Source: Chitinophagaceae bacterium (GTDB taxonomy: Bacteria; Bacteroidota; Bacteroidia; Chitinophagales; Chitinophagaceae). From it: a stretch of DNA of 5,539 nt. The position numbers and the translations under genes were made by a program. Within the stretch, counting starts at the first letter, position 1, and every line of letters begins with the position of its first letter. This document shows positions 5,535-5,539 of the stretch, piece after piece. The stretch covers positions 1 through 5,539 of the forward strand of contig JAOQAL010000705.1 in NCBI GenBank assembly GCA_025963615.1, read 5' to 3'. The notes beneath the pieces were generated by a model. The model saw only the letters and a program-made list of their open reading frames with translations, did not search any database and was not told the DNA's origin.

Positions 5535-5539
5535 TAATA

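Overview
The window looks like chromosomal DNA of a member of the Bacteroidota, probably close to the Chitinophagaceae. The evidence is the near absence of Shine-Dalgarno sequences, promoter elements of the Bacteroidota type (TAnnTTTG at -7, with TTTG at -33 in the best case), and Bacteroidota-like versions of DapD and of a glycosyltransferase family. The genus is a guess. Nothing points to a phage, transposon, CRISPR array or other mobile system.

Layout, left to right. Positions 1-145 hold AT-rich DNA with a likely terminator for the tRNA that follows. A tRNA-Leu(CAG) gene lies on the minus strand (146-229). Its near-ideal promoter reaches into the 3' end of the next minus-strand gene, a ten-helix EamA/DMT-family transporter (258-1193) that starts with TTG. 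After a 104-bp gap comes a tight minus-strand cluster, read from right to left: a WaaE/KdtX-like family 2 glycosyltransferase (3018-3797), a second glycosyltransferase (2122-2997 or 3021), and dapD for lysine and diaminopimelate synthesis (1298-2110). The junctions are 20 nt (or a 4-nt ATGA overlap) and 11 nt, so the three genes are probably one transcription unit.

A 130-bp divergent intergenic region separates this unit from plus-strand genes. These are a third glycosyltransferase (3928-4812), clearly a paralogue of the one at 2122-2997, and a short-form TsaC/YrdC/Sua5 threonylcarbamoyl-AMP synthase (4870-5439). Four bases after the tsaC stop begins a 7-bp tandem repeat of 13 units (5444-5534), with a partial 21-bp higher-order pattern.

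Functionally, the three glycosyltransferases suggest a small surface-glycan locus, such as lipopolysaccharide core or another envelope saccharide. It sits among housekeeping genes: DapD feeds peptidoglycan and lysine, TsaC serves the tRNA t6A modification, and there is one tRNA gene. No new biological system is evident. The items most worth a second look are the heptanucleotide repeat, the divergent glycosyltransferase paralogues with a Q-x-D-E motif, and the DapD substitution at a position occupied by a catalytic-site glutamate in E. coli.
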